A stretch of 64,000 nt of DNA from Pyropia yezoensis (lineage: Eukaryota; Rhodophyta; Bangiophyceae; Bangiales; Bangiaceae). A program made the translations under genes and the position numbers. The notes under the pieces are model-generated. The model was not told where the DNA came from. It saw nothing but the letters and a program-made list of their open reading frames with translations, and made no database searches. The first letter of the stretch is position 1, and every line of letters begins with the position of its first letter. Shown in pieces: positions 9,308 through 19,900 of the stretch. Where the stretch lies: NCBI GenBank assembly GCA_009829735.1, contig CM020619.1:24701554-24765553 (forward strand), read 5' to 3'.

Positions 9308-9988
9308 ATGGCGTCCCCCCCCCGCCCCCCACCTTCCCCGGCCCTGCTCTTTGTGTACGGCACGCTCAAGCCCGGCTTCCCCAACGCCGCCGCCCTCCCC
9401 CGTGGCGTCGGCCCGCCCACCGCCGCCACCACCGCCGCGCCGGCGGTGCTCGTCCTGGGCACCCCCTACGCCATCCCTTTTTTGCTTCCCCCGGCGCCGG
9501 CGGCGGTGCCACCGGCGGCGACGCCGTCGTCCCTGTCGGCGCCGTCGCTGCCGGCGCCGCCGCTGCCGGGCCACCGCGTGCGGGGGGTGGTGGTGTCGGT
9601 GACGGCCGACGCGCTGGCGGCGCTGGACGAATTTGAGGGCGTCCCGTCGGGGCTCTACGCGCGGGTAGTGCTGCCCGTGGAGGTGGCGGCAGCGTCGCCG
9701 GCGGCGGCGGCGGCGGCCGCGGCAGCGGCGGCGGCGACAGACGGGGAGCGGGGGGGGGGAGGGGGCGGCGGCAGCGGCGGCGGCAGCGGCGGCGGGAGTG
9801 GCGGCGACGGCGGCGGCAGCGACGACGGTGGCGAGCCGGTGGTCGTCCCCGCGTGGGCCTACGTGGCCGCCGGGGGGGGTCCCCCGTGGGCGGCGGGCTG
9901 GGGGCTGGACCGCCTCGCGCGGGGGGCGCCCCTGCCCGAGTACACCCCTGCCCACGCCGCGGCGTACGTGCGGCGGGAGGAGCGCTAG
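9308..9988 (+). CDS. gamma-glutamylcyclotransferase-like (AIG2/GGCT fold) protein
   Basis: A 226-residue protein from the ATG at 9308 to TAG at 9988. It opens with LLFVYGTLKPGFPN, the signature substrate-binding loop of the GGCT/AIG2-like family. LDEFEGVPSGLYARVVLPV follows in the middle, where the second Glu of DEFEG is the usual catalytic acid/base, then the strand PAWAYVA and a C-terminal EYTPAHAAAYVRREE. The order matches the family, which releases 5-oxoproline from gamma-glutamyl amines or peptides and is cytosolic. Two features are odd: an Ala/Pro-rich insert after the first strand and a long Ala then Gly/Asp-rich low-complexity insert (about residues 125-180) just after the catalytic strand. 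These are probably GC-driven loop expansions. No intron is needed. Confidence 0.75.
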   Translation: MASPPRPPPSPALLFVYGTLKPGFPNAAALPRGVGPPTAATTAAPAVLVLGTPYAIPFLLPPAPAAVPPAATPSSLSAPSLPAPPLPGHRVRGVVVSVTADALAALDEFEGVPSGLYARVVLPVEVAAASPAAAAAAAAAAAATDGERGGGGGGGSGGGSGGGSGGDGGGSDDGGEPVVVPAWAYVAAGGGPPWAAGWGLDRLARGAPLPEYTPAHAAAYVRREER

Positions 9989-10169
9989 AGGTTGGGGGGG
10001 GGGGGGGATAAGGGCTGGCCGCATGGCGTTGGTGGAAAGGGGGCAGGGGGAGAGGGTGTGGGTGTGGGGAGAGGGTTGGAGTGGGAAGGCGGGGGAAGCT
10101 GCCTGTGGGGGGGTGGGGACGGAGGAGCGGCGCGTCGAGCCGGATCAAAGGGGGAGGAGGAGGAAAAGG

Positions 10170-10326
10170 GGGGAGGAGGAGGCGGCAGAGCGGGGAGGAG
10201 GAGGCGGCAAAGCGGGGAGGAGGAGGCGGCAAAGCGGGGAGGAGGAGGCAGCAAAGCGGGGAGGAAGAGGCGGCAAAACGGGGAGGAGGCGGCAAGGGGG
10301 CGAGGAGGAGGCGGCAAGGGGGGGAG
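10170..10326. repeat. 22-bp purine-rich minisatellite
   Basis: About six imperfect copies of gcggggaggaggaggcggca plus a, with occasional shortened units toward the right end. The G-rich strand is the plus strand. Confidence 0.8.
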
Positions 10327-10789
10327 GACGTGGACGCAGGGGGTGGGCATCGTGCGTGTTGCACGCGGCGCGTCCGCGCGGGACGGCGGTCCGCCGATGA
10401 GGGGGAAGGCGCCGCCCGCGGTGGCGGCCGGCAGGGGGCGCCGGCGGCCGCCGCCGCCGCCGCTGCCGTCACCGCCGCCCGCTGCCGCCGTGGGTCCTCT
10501 GTGACCTGCGGGGGGTGGGTGCCCCGGCGGCCGGCCCGTGGCCGCGCCCGTTGACACCGCCGCCGCGTCTGCCGCGGCGTCTGGGGCGCTGCCCGCGGCC
10601 GCCGCCCCCTCCGCCCCGCCCCCGCCCGCTCGTGGGCGGCGCGTCGTCCGCGGCCGCCCCTGTGCGTTGCCGCCCGGCGCGGGCCGTCGGCGGGGGGGGG
10701 GGGTCGCCGGCGGCGGCCGGGGCGCGCCCGCGGGCCAAACGGGCCGCAGCCACCGCCCGCCTCTCCGCCGCCCGCCCGCCTGGACCCGG

Positions 10790-10839
10790 CCGCCCGCCCG
10801 CCCGCCCGCCCGCCTAGCGCGCCCGCCCGCCCGCCCGCC
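10790..10839. repeat. (CCCG)n array
   Basis: Two adjoining runs of the CCCG tetramer split by tagcg. The complementary strand is a string of GGG tracts able to form G-quadruplexes. Confidence 0.8.
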
Positions 10840-11022
10840 TTTTCCCCCTGCCCGCCCGCCCTGCGTGCCGCCTGGCCGCCCACGCGCCCCGTCGGCGCCT
10901 GTCCGTTGTGTATTCCCGTCCGCCGTGCACGGAGCGAGGACCGGGACCGGGGGCGGCGGCGGGGCAGGGGGGCGAGCGGCGGGTGGTGGCGGCAGCGCAG
11001 TGCCGTGAGCCCCCCCCTGCGG

Positions 11023-11094
11023 CGCGCGCTGCTGTCGCGGCGGTCCCTGCAGCAGCAGCGGCTGCTGCGGGGACCGCCGCGACAGCAGCGCGCG
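11023..11094. repeat. 34-bp stem hairpin with 4-nt loop
   Basis: Arms 11023-11056 and 11061-11094 pair throughout except for one G-T wobble (11048/11069), around the loop AGCG. The outer 24 bases of each arm are exact complements. It lies outside any supported gene. Confidence 0.85.
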
Positions 11095-12274
11095 GGGCGG
11101 CCACGCCTCGTGCCCGCCCCGCGATCTGTCTGCCCCTCTGGTTCGGGGGGGGGGGGGGCGGCGGGGTGTAGCGGTGGACACGTCAGGGCGGGCACCCCCT
11201 GACGTGTCCGCCGCGCGTCATGGTCGTTTGCGGCGTCAGGGTCGGGAGGGGGGGGGGGGGCGGCAGGGCGGGTGGGGGTGGGGGGGGTGGGTGGGTGGGG
11301 AGCGCTCCCCACCATTGGCGGCCGCTCCCAACGTCTGCCTGCCGCGGTCTAGGTGTCTGCAGTGGGCGGGGAGGTCTGCTGAGGGAGTGGAGGGGGCAGT
11401 GGGCTCTGGGGTAGGCATCGTGCTGCCGTCGGTGCCGCCGCCGCGCCCTGACGCGGTTCATCCGCGGGCCTGACGCATCCCCGGCGCGCCGTTGCCGTTG
11501 GCTGCGTGCGCCGGCGGGGGGGGGGTGGCAGGGAGAGAGGGGGAGGGGAGGAGGGGCGCCCCCGTTATGGGCCGCAGCGCCCTCTCGACAGGCGCCGCCG
11601 CCGCCGCGGCGCTGGTGACGCGGCGGGCGCGACGGTGGCGGTGGTGGCGGCCCTCACTGCAGCAGGCGGTCTCAAGGGGGGAGGGGCGCCCCCTCGTGTC
11701 CTCCCCTTCCTCACCCTTCCTGTCCCGATCCGCCTCGCCCGACGGCGTTGGTACTATGTGTGTACAATATCTCCCCGTGTCGCTTCTCTTCTCCCCCTCT
11801 GCTGTCTCCCCTTCCTCCTCCTCCTTCCTCTGGTTCCGTTGCCACCCCTCCCCCCTCTCGACCGCCTCTGTCCAACAGGCCGCACTGACAGCCGCATCTC
11901 CTTGCACAGACGGTCGTTGAGGTGACGCAGAACAGCACCCACCAGGCTTGTCTGCCTGCCATGTGCCCGAGAGGGGTTGTTGTCTCCAACGGCAAAGAGG
12001 TGCCTGTCCCGCCTGTCTGCTCTGCGGCAACAGGGGGTCCTGTGAAGAGTGGGAAAAGGACACGTGCAGGGGGCACATCGCTCCTCGCCTGAGGGCGGGG
12101 CGAGGGGCGTTTCGACCGGGGAGACGTGACCCATCGTAGGCTCCCCGCGCCCGCCTCTGCTGAGCGCTCTGTCGTCCACTGCATGCAGGGGGTAGAGCCG
12201 GCAGAGGGCGGCTGGAATTGAAAAGAAGAGGTCCGACGGAAACTGGCTCCTGCTCCTCTTCTGCGAGCGGGGAT

Positions 12275-12380
12275 CGGGGCAGAACAAGACAGAGCGGTAG
12301 GCCGGGGCAGCACACCACGGAGCGATAGCTGGGGCAGACCAACACGGAGCGATGGACCGGGGCAGGACCACCATGAGGGG
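12275..12380. repeat. 27-bp tandem repeat, four degenerate copies
   Basis: Units begin with cggggcag or tggggcag at about 12275, 12303, 12330 and 12358 and share a cacggagcgat core. No coding role is evident. Confidence 0.65.
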
Positions 12381-13621
12381 CGACCCTCTCGGAGAACCAA
12401 GAGGGGCAAAGGCCCTCTCGAGACGGATCGTAGAGGGTCGCCGCGTACCCCTCGCGCAGTGCATGAAGACAGATTCGGGCTACTTTCAGAAACGGCCCCC
12501 ACCCTACCGATTGATACGAACGTATGTATTTACCGAGTATGGACAGGTCACAGGGCGGTACAAGCCAGATCACCGTGAAGCGTGTGATCCGCAACGTTGA
12601 CAGTGCCCCGGTTCTTGCGCACCGCACCTCTGGGGAACGGCACTGCTATCCTTGGAGGCTCGAGACTGTCACGGCGTGCGTAGGCGCTGAAGCGCGTCCA
12701 CCGACGACCCGTGGCAAGCACACGTCCCCCCCCGCCCCCCCCCCCCACTACTCCCTCTCCTGCCCCCTCCCCCCGCGAAAGTGCGCAGCAGCGCCCCCGC
12801 TGTGCGCGGCACCCCGCTGTGGTTGTGCGCGCCACCACCGGCCGGCCGGCCCGCAGTTCTGCTGCGCCCCTGCCGCGCGCCGTTGAGCGCGGGGGGGGGG
12901 GGGGAAGGCAGGGAGGAGAGAGGAGCGGCCATGGAGAAGAGGGGGGGCGGCAGTGGCAGCCAGAGGGCAGCCATCCACCTCCCCCCTCGACCCATCCTCC
13001 ACCCCCCCCCGCCACACCTTTTGACCCGTTGTGGTTGTGGACAGTCCTTTGGGGGGATATGATGGCATAGAGACGGGGGATGCCTTGCCGGCATGCCGGC
13101 CGCGTCCCTGCCTACCGCGTGCGCCCCGCCTGCAAAGCTAGAGGTGGAGGGGGGTGGGGGGGGGTGGGAGGGGGGGGGGCGTCTGCTGGCCCCTGCCTCG
13201 GCGGCGCTCGTGGACAGTTGCTGCTGTGGGGGGGTCTGGGGAGGGGGGTGCGCATGCAGCTTGCCGCTCTGACGTCTCGTCGACAAGCCTCCCGTGGCAG
13301 CCACTGCCGTGACGAGTGGCCTCTTCAGGGCGGGGGGTGGGGGGGGGACGGGGGTCCCCGGGGGTGGTGGCGTGGCCCCCCACCCTGGGGGCCACCACCG
13401 CGCCTCCCTCTAGGCAGCTGCTCGCGCCAGCTGGCTCGGCCACGGGCTGGGATTGGTGGCGGTGTGTTGACACCCCCGGCGTGCCTGTGACTGCCTGCCC
13501 CCCAGTCACGGGGGTGGCAGATGGGAGATGGGGGGCGGGGCCCCGGGGGCGGGGGGAGAGGGGGGTGCGCCTGGCTATCTCCTTACCTGCCTGGACGGCC
13601 GGCGCCGCAACTTTTGCCGCA

Positions 13622-13646
13622 ACGGTACGGGTTGAACCCGTACCGT
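13622..13646. repeat. 11-bp perfect hairpin
   Basis: acggtacgggt and its complement are separated by a 3-base loop (13633-13635). Nothing flanking suggests a terminator. Confidence 0.75.
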
Positions 13647-14106
13647 CGCGCCCGCGGTCACCGCGGCCTGCGGCGCGGTGGTTTAGGGGGGCGGGAGACA
13701 CAGCCGCTCGAGGGGAGAAGCGCAGCAGCCTAGAACGGCATGGCGGGGGTATCTACCCTGTCAGGCACACCGCCCCGCCGGTCGCCGAGCCACTCCCCAG
13801 CCGCACGCAGGGGCGCGCGGGGCCGTCACGGAATGGCGGCAGCCCTCTTTGGCGCGTCTGGGATGCCTCTCGCCGCGGGTGTCTCCCCCCCCCCTCTCTG
13901 CCGCCGGGTACAAGCACCTGGGGCTGGGCTCGGCCCCGCAGGCCATCCCGTGACGAGGTCGGGGCGGGGGGGGGGGGAAGGGACAGAGCGCCCGCGGCCT
14001 CCCCAGGACAGTCGCCGTGGCAGTCGGCGCTCGCTCCCCCCACCCCCCAGCGCTGCCCCGCTGTCCCTCCCCCCCGCCTCCTCCCTCCTACACTCCCCCC
14101 CCCCCC

Positions 14107-14259
14107 GCGCAGTGGGTCTAAAACCGAGTACCTACATTTCCGTGCAAGACGGCCCTCAGGGGGTCGTGAGGGCCTGCTTACAAAAGCCGACCCCCCCACA
14201 GAGGCCGTAAAGGCCATCTTGCACGGAAATGTAGGTACTCGGTCTTAGACCCACTGCGC
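14107..14259. mobile_element. 153-bp hairpin MITE, GCGCAGT family
   Basis: The arms (14107-14154 and the complement ending at 14259) agree over about 48 bases with two mismatches, beginning gcgcagtgggtcta and including gtacctacatttccgtgcaa. The short middle also pairs partly. Its terminus matches those of the elements at 5045-5989 and 43086-44670, so it looks like a deleted foldback member. Confidence 0.7.
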
Positions 14260-15750
14260 CGGCCTCGTCAGCCCCACAGGCGCGCCGACGGGGGGGGGAG
14301 CGCACGTGACCGACCGGGCAGCCGCGCGGCGGGCGGGTGGCTGGCGGCGGCGCCGCGTCGGCTGCCCGCCGTCCCGGTCCGTCGACCCCCCTCCCCCCGC
14401 CCCCCCCCCGCTGTCCCGGCGATCCGCGCCGCGGCGCGCGTGCGCCGGCCCTTCACTCTTTTGGAGGCCCGCCACACCTCTCCCGTCCCTGCCCCCCCCG
14501 TCTTGGCAGCGGGGGGGGCGCTGCGGTCCTCGCCGCCAACACGTCGTCGACAAACCTTGTCATTCACGCCCCTGCGGCGCGGGGGGGTGGCCGCGGGACC
14601 GCCGTGACGGGCGCACTGTGTCGCTGTGTCGCGCTGACGACACCGTCCAAAGGGGCACCGGCACCCGCGCGCCGCAAGTCGCGCTGCTGCGAGGTGAAGG
14701 GGCTGTAGGGGGGGGGTGGGGGGGCAGGCACAGCCAGCTGGGGGACGACGAGGGGGGGGTGGGGGGGGGGGGGGGGGTGAGGTGGAGGGAGAAGCTCTGA
14801 CCTGCAGAGGGGGAGGAGCACAGACGGGGCGGGGGCGGAGAGCGCGACACAGGGCGGCCCAAAAAAAGGCCCGCAGCGGCAGCCGCCTGTCCACTGCTCT
14901 CTGCTGTCGCCGGCCGCCCGCGCGGGGGCGCGGCGCCGCCGGCCCGCCCGCGGGCGGGGGCGGGGGCACTCCAACGTGGCGAGCCGGGTCGCCGCCGCTC
15001 GACAGGGGGGGTGGGTTGGGGCGCGGGGTAACCACCCCCCCCCCCCGGCTGGGACCGCGGGCGGGCCTCTGCTCCAGAGACCCCACTGTCACGCCTGGTT
15101 CCCGTCAAACAGCCGGTGCGGCAACCGACGAGGGGGGGGCGGGGCTCTGCAGACGTCCGCAACGGCCGGTGCACAAGCGTGGGTGGTCAAAACGCGGCAT
15201 CGTAGTATCTATGTACGCGAAAGGAGTGTGTACAGAACGCGTACCTACTTACCTACGCCTTGACCATGCAGGACTGTACGCATGGACAGTCAAAAGATGG
15301 AACACCACGCCCCCCCCCCCAACAGCCGTTTCCACGCACGTCAAGGGGTGGGCTGTGGGTGCCTGTTCCCACTCTTTATTTTTTTTGAGTAGTGTTCCCG
15401 ACCTTGCAGAGTGACCAGAACGGTGGAGGGCGAAAGGAGGGGGGGAAAGGCAGAGGCGGGGGGAGGGAGGGGGAACGCGGCGTCCTGTTCCAGACACTCG
15501 GTGTGGTGGTGGTGGGGGGGGGGGGGGGGGGGGGGGGGCGCGGGGCAGGTCGCGCAGGTCGCCCGCCGCTACTGCTCGTCTGGAGGTTGCAGGGAAGGGG
15601 GAGTGTGCGGGACAAGGGGCGGGGGCAAGTCCGCACGGAGGACAGCGGAGGGGGGGGGACTGGGTGAGGGGGCGGCGGAGAGGGGGAGGAGGGGGGGTGG
15701 GGGGGGGGGGGTGAGTGGGGATACGGGTGCGGGCGGGTACGCTGAAGCCG

Positions 15751-15830
15751 GGGTGGGGGTGGGTGGGGAGGTGCATGGGTGGGGGGGGGGTGAGTGGGTG
15801 GGGTGGGTGGGGTGGGTGGGTGGGGAGGGA
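15751..15830. repeat. (GGGT)n-like G-rich array
   Basis: Repeated GGGTGGGT and GGGGTGGG units in close succession on the plus strand, with strong G-quadruplex potential. It is not a regular telomeric repeat. Confidence 0.6.
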
Positions 15831-16887
15831 AGAGGAGGAAGGGTGCTTACTTGGTCGGCTGTTCCTGGTGGAAGAGGAAGTATGGAGCAGGGGTCAGGGT
15901 GGGGGGCAGAGGGGCGGGGAGGGGGGTGGGAGGGGGGGGGAGGGAGGGAGGGGGGGGGAGTATCATGCCGACGTCGACACGGCGGGTCCCCGGTGGTGGC
16001 GGTCCCCGGACCTGTGGACCCTGACACGCGGACCCCGGCGGGGGGCTCTGGTGTGCGGGAGGGCGCGCCGGCCGCTTTTTCTCACCCACCCGGGGTGTGT
16101 GTGTACCGAGGTGGTGGAGGAGGAGGAGGGGGGGGGAGGTAGGGGAGTCGGGGGGGGGTGGGGGGGTGGGGAGAGACCGGGAGCCCCCATGGCCGACACG
16201 CCCCGACGACCCGGCGGCACCTGGTCAGTCCGCGGCCCTCTCGCCATTGGGAGGGGGAGGTGGGGGGGGGGGGAAGGGGGGTACCGGGACGCCCGCTGCC
16301 GCCACGATGGTGCCCCCACGGACGGGATGGAGGGGCGGGGGGGGACGGACGGGGGGCAGCCGCAGCCGGGCGGCGGCCGCCGCCTGGCCGGCCGCCCCCA
16401 CCGGCAGCCGACGGGTGCGGCGCTGCGGCTGGGGCCACCGCGGCAGGACGGCCGGCCGGCTGGCCGCCCCCGCCCCCCGGCCGACACGGCTAGGGAAACG
16501 TCTGGCGGCCACTGCCTGGGGGCTGCTGGGGGGGGGGGGAGTGTGGAGCGGCTCGCCTCTCAACAGGGAGGGGGGGCGGTTGAGGGGGGGGGGGGGGGAG
16601 GTGCGCACCCCCTCCGCGGCGGGGGGGGATGCGCGCCCGCGGTCCTCCTGGTAGGCGGGGGGGGGGAGGGGGGGGGGGGGGTGAGCGCCAATCTGGAGAG
16701 GGAAGGGGGGGGTGGGGGAGGTGGGTGGGTGGCTGCTGGGTGGCTGGGTGGGGGGAGGGGTGCGGGGGTGCGCCCGCTCCGAGGACCCCCGCGCAGGATG
16801 CGGCGGGAGGGGGGCAAGACGGCGGTGGCGCGGGCGGCCGCCGGCGGGTCGCCCCGGCGGCAGCGCCGCGGGAGGGGTGGCGGCGGC

Positions 16888-17028
16888 GGGAGGGCGGGCG
16901 GGCGGGCGGGCGGGCGGGCGGGGCGACGGGGCGGGCCGGCGGGAGGGGCGGGCGGGCGGGCGGGGAGGGCGGGCGGGCGGGGTTGGCGGCCGGGCGGGCG
17001 GTGGGGCGGGCGGGCGGGGGCGGGGGGA
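16888..17028. repeat. (GGGC)n array
   Basis: A long run of the GGGC tetramer with short interruptions, ending about 260 bases before the start codon of the glycine-rich protein gene. It could form G-quadruplexes near that promoter. Confidence 0.75.
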
Positions 17029-17285
17029 CCAAACCGGCAGCCGTCTGCCGGCTGCCGGGGGGCGGGCGTGACTACAAGAGCGCCCGCCGGGGCGGCGGCC
17101 GTCGACCTGTGCCGCTCCCATCCACCCACCCACGAGCCGGCAGCCCACTCCCGCTCTCCCACCGCGCCACTGCCTGTCGGCGTCAAGCAGCCTCCCCCCA
17201 GTCTTTCCTTACGCCCCCCTTCCTCCTCCCATCGCTCCCCCCCCTGTGTCCCGCCCCCCCCCCCGGCCTCCCTCACGCTTGCACC

Positions 17286-18182
17286 ATGGCCATCCGTAAG
17301 GTGGTGTCGGTAGCGACGGTGGTGGCGGTGGCGGCGGCGGTGGTGGCCACCGCCGCGACGCTGTCGCCGGCGGTGGCGACGCCCGTGGCGGCGGCGGCGG
17401 CCACCACCCTGTCAACGACGGCGGCGGCCAAGCAGGTGACGCTCACGACGGGCGCTGGCGGGGCGGGCGGCGCCGGCGGCGCCGGCGGTAGCGTCATTGG
17501 CGTTGGCAACGCCGGCAATGGGGGCGCCGGCGGCGATGGCGGCGCGGCGGGGAGCATCCTAGTGACGGGGCCGTTTGGCGCCGGCGGCGCCACCACCACC
17601 GCGACCGGCACGGCGGGGGTGCTCAACGGGCAGACGGTCATCTTTGTGGCGGGCCCCGGAGGGGACGGCGGCGCCGGCGGCGCCGGCGGCTTTGTCATTG
17701 GCGTTGGCGACGCCGGCGACGGCGGTCCCGGCGGCGCCGGCGGCGCCGGCGGCAGCATCATCACCGTCTTCCCCCCCGGGGTGGCCACCCCCGTGACGGC
17801 CACGCCCGTCACCGCCACCACCACCGTCCTTACGCCCGTCACGACGACGGGCACCGCCACGCCGGTGGTGTTTGTCCACGGCCCGCCGGTGGTGACCCAC
17901 GGGACGCCGGTGGTGGTGCACCGCCGCCGGCGGGTGGTGGTCACCCAGCCGGCGCCGCGGCGGGTGGTGTTTGTGGCGGCGCCCCGGCAGGTCGTCACCA
18001 CCACCCCCGTGGTCGTGGCGGCGCCGGCGCCGGCGCCCGTCACCACCACCTTTACCACCGGTGCCGGCGGGAATGGCGGCGCCGGCGGCGCTGGCGGCTC
18101 CGTCATTGGCGTTGGCAACGCGGGCAACGGGGGGGCGGGCGGCAACGCGGGGCCGGGCGGCAGCATCGTGTCCATTGGCTAA
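17286..18182 (+). CDS. secreted glycine-rich repeat protein
   Basis: 298 residues from the ATG at 17286 (context gcaccATGG) to TAA at 18182. The N-terminus MAIRKVV plus a long Val/Ala stretch is a typical signal peptide, with likely cleavage after about residues 31-36. Three blocks of Gly/Ala/Asn repeat follow, near residues 57-82, 124-152 and 257-295. Each is built as GGAGGAGG then SVIGVGNAG or FVIGVGDAG then NGGAGG. They are separated by Thr/Val/Pro-rich segments and a basic, Arg-rich patch (HRRRRVVVTQPAPRRVVFV). There are no cysteines. Glycine-rich proteins of this build are usually structural and extracellular, and a cell-wall role is plausible but inferred. A superficial resemblance to PE-PGRS or silk-like repeats is compositional. 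Confidence 0.7.
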   Translation: MAIRKVVSVATVVAVAAAVVATAATLSPAVATPVAAAAATTLSTTAAAKQVTLTTGAGGAGGAGGAGGSVIGVGNAGNGGAGGDGGAAGSILVTGPFGAGGATTTATGTAGVLNGQTVIFVAGPGGDGGAGGAGGFVIGVGDAGDGGPGGAGGAGGSIITVFPPGVATPVTATPVTATTTVLTPVTTTGTATPVVFVHGPPVVTHGTPVVVHRRRRVVVTQPAPRRVVFVAAPRQVVTTTPVVVAAPAPAPVTTTFTTGAGGNGGAGGAGGSVIGVGNAGNGGAGGNAGPGGSIVSIG

Positions 18183-18933
18183 GCCGGAACACGGAGGAGA
18201 GCGGTGGCGGGGGGGGGGGGGGGGGGGAAGGTTGGGGATGGGGATGCCAGGGGGGGGGGGAAGAAGGTACGGGGGGGGGAGGGGTGGGGGAGTGTGGGGG
18301 GGGGGTGATGGGCAGGGCTGGCCACGCGAGCAAGAGCGTTGGAAGGGGGGGGTTGGGAGGAGGAGTGGGGGCGCGACGGACGAGTGGGGGGCACGGCGCC
18401 CGCGACCGCCCGACATCGAGGCGGCGTGGAGGGGAACCAGCAGCGGCGGGCGCGACGCGTCCTTTGGGGCAGACCCATGACGGGGGGGGGGGACGAGGCC
18501 GGGGGGGGGGGGGTGACGCGGCCGCGGCCGCGGGGGGGGGGGGGGGGCCCGCCACGCGCGGGCGGCCCGCCGCGTATACATTTTTTTTTTTCGTCTCACC
18601 CTCTGCCTCCCTCCTCCCTCTTCCCTTTTCCCTCCTCCCTCCTGCCTCCTCCCTCCTCCCGCCTCCGTCTCCTCCCCTTTGATGCTACCTCCTCGCGGGA
18701 TTTCTGACAACGACGACGGGACTGTCGCGAGAGACACAGCACACGCTGCGGCTGTCGCGTGAGGGGCGACCACAGACACCGTGGCCGCCGGCGGTCCCGC
18801 CTCTCAGTGGGCGACAGAGCAGCCGGGCATCGTGGCCCGCCCGCGTGGCAGGGTCCCATCCGCGTGGAGGGGGGGAGGGCCATCGGTCCCCCCCGCTCCC
18901 CCTCATCCCCAGCGCGCTCCGCTCCTCCCCCCC

Positions 18934-19003
18934 CCGTCGCCGTCTCCCCCCCCCTCGTCGCCGTCTCTCCCCCCCCCTCGTCGCCGTCTCTCCCCCCCCC
19001 GTC
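18934..19003. repeat. C-rich tandem repeat, about 24-bp unit
   Basis: Three copies of a ccctcgtcgccgtctc-type unit separated by C runs of slightly different length. Confidence 0.65.
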
Positions 19004-19504
19004 CTATTCCCCCCTTCCACTCTCCCCACCCCACACACCCCCCGCCCACCTCGCCGGCTGGGACACCCGCACGCCCCCCATCCCGCATTCATGGTACTTG
19101 TTCGCTGCCCCGCGTCCACCCGCCTTGTCACCAAGCGGGGGGGCGGGGGGGGGAGGAAAGAGTTGCCCCCTCTGCGGCGGGGGGTGCAAAACCACGGCGG
19201 CGCCCCCCCCAACGGGCGCGCGACCGGCCCGGCTGGGGGGTGGCGAGGGCGAACCCACCAGCCGCGGAGGGGGGGGGGGGGGGGGGGTGTGCGTCGACGT
19301 TGCTTTGATGGATGCCGAGTCGGCATTGCCAACGCCCTTTTGCTGCACTGTTGATCCTGTAAAGGGGGGGGGGTGGTGGGGGGGGGGGGGCGTCGCGGCC
19401 GTGACCGGCGCCGCCCGCTGGTGGTGGCGGCGGCTGCGGCGGCGGCTTCAGTAGGCAGAACACCGCCGCCGCTGCTCCCGCGGCCGCTGCTGCTCCCGGT
19501 GGTT

Positions 19505-19620
19505 CCGCTGCTCTCGCTGCTCCTGCTGCTCTCGCTGCTCTCGCTGCTCTCGCTGCTCCCGCTGCTCTCGCTGCTCCCGCTGCTTCCCGCTGTTGTTCTC
19601 GCTGCTCCCGCTGCTCCCGC
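19505..19620. repeat. 9-bp tandem repeat (GCTGCTCYC)n
   Basis: About a dozen copies of gctgctctc or gctgctccc with a few substitutions. It produces Leu-rich or Ser/Glu-rich shadow frames that are not genes. Confidence 0.8.
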
Positions 19621-19865
19621 TTCTGCCGACGTCCGCCGCGCCAGCGCGACAGCTGCCCTGACGCGCCGCCGCACCGGGCGCCGCCCTCCCCACCCGCCCG
19701 GCGGCGGCCGACGCTCATTGATTGCCACCCCCTCACCGCCGCCGTCGCTGCCGCTCCCGCCGCCGTTGCCGTCGACGCAGCCGCCGGTGGCGCTCGCCGT
19801 CGGGTCGGCGGCAGCGCTTGGGAGGGATGGGGGGGGGGTTGACGGCCTTGGGGCGGGGTGTGGAA

Positions 19866-19900
<35 letters not shown>

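Larger units (their letters stand above)
9989..17285. other. gene-poor, G-rich repeat region
   Basis: About 7.3 kb without a protein I can support. Long frames exist on both strands, but all are composition shadows (poly-Gly/Arg/Pro). The region contains G-rich minisatellites, GGGC/CCCG arrays, several strong hairpins and one small TIR hairpin element, listed separately. Confidence 0.5.

Noticed and set aside
10170..10326. Regularly spaced repeats considered as a CRISPR array
   Set aside because: Units are contiguous with no unique spacers, so this is a minisatellite. The window is eukaryotic.
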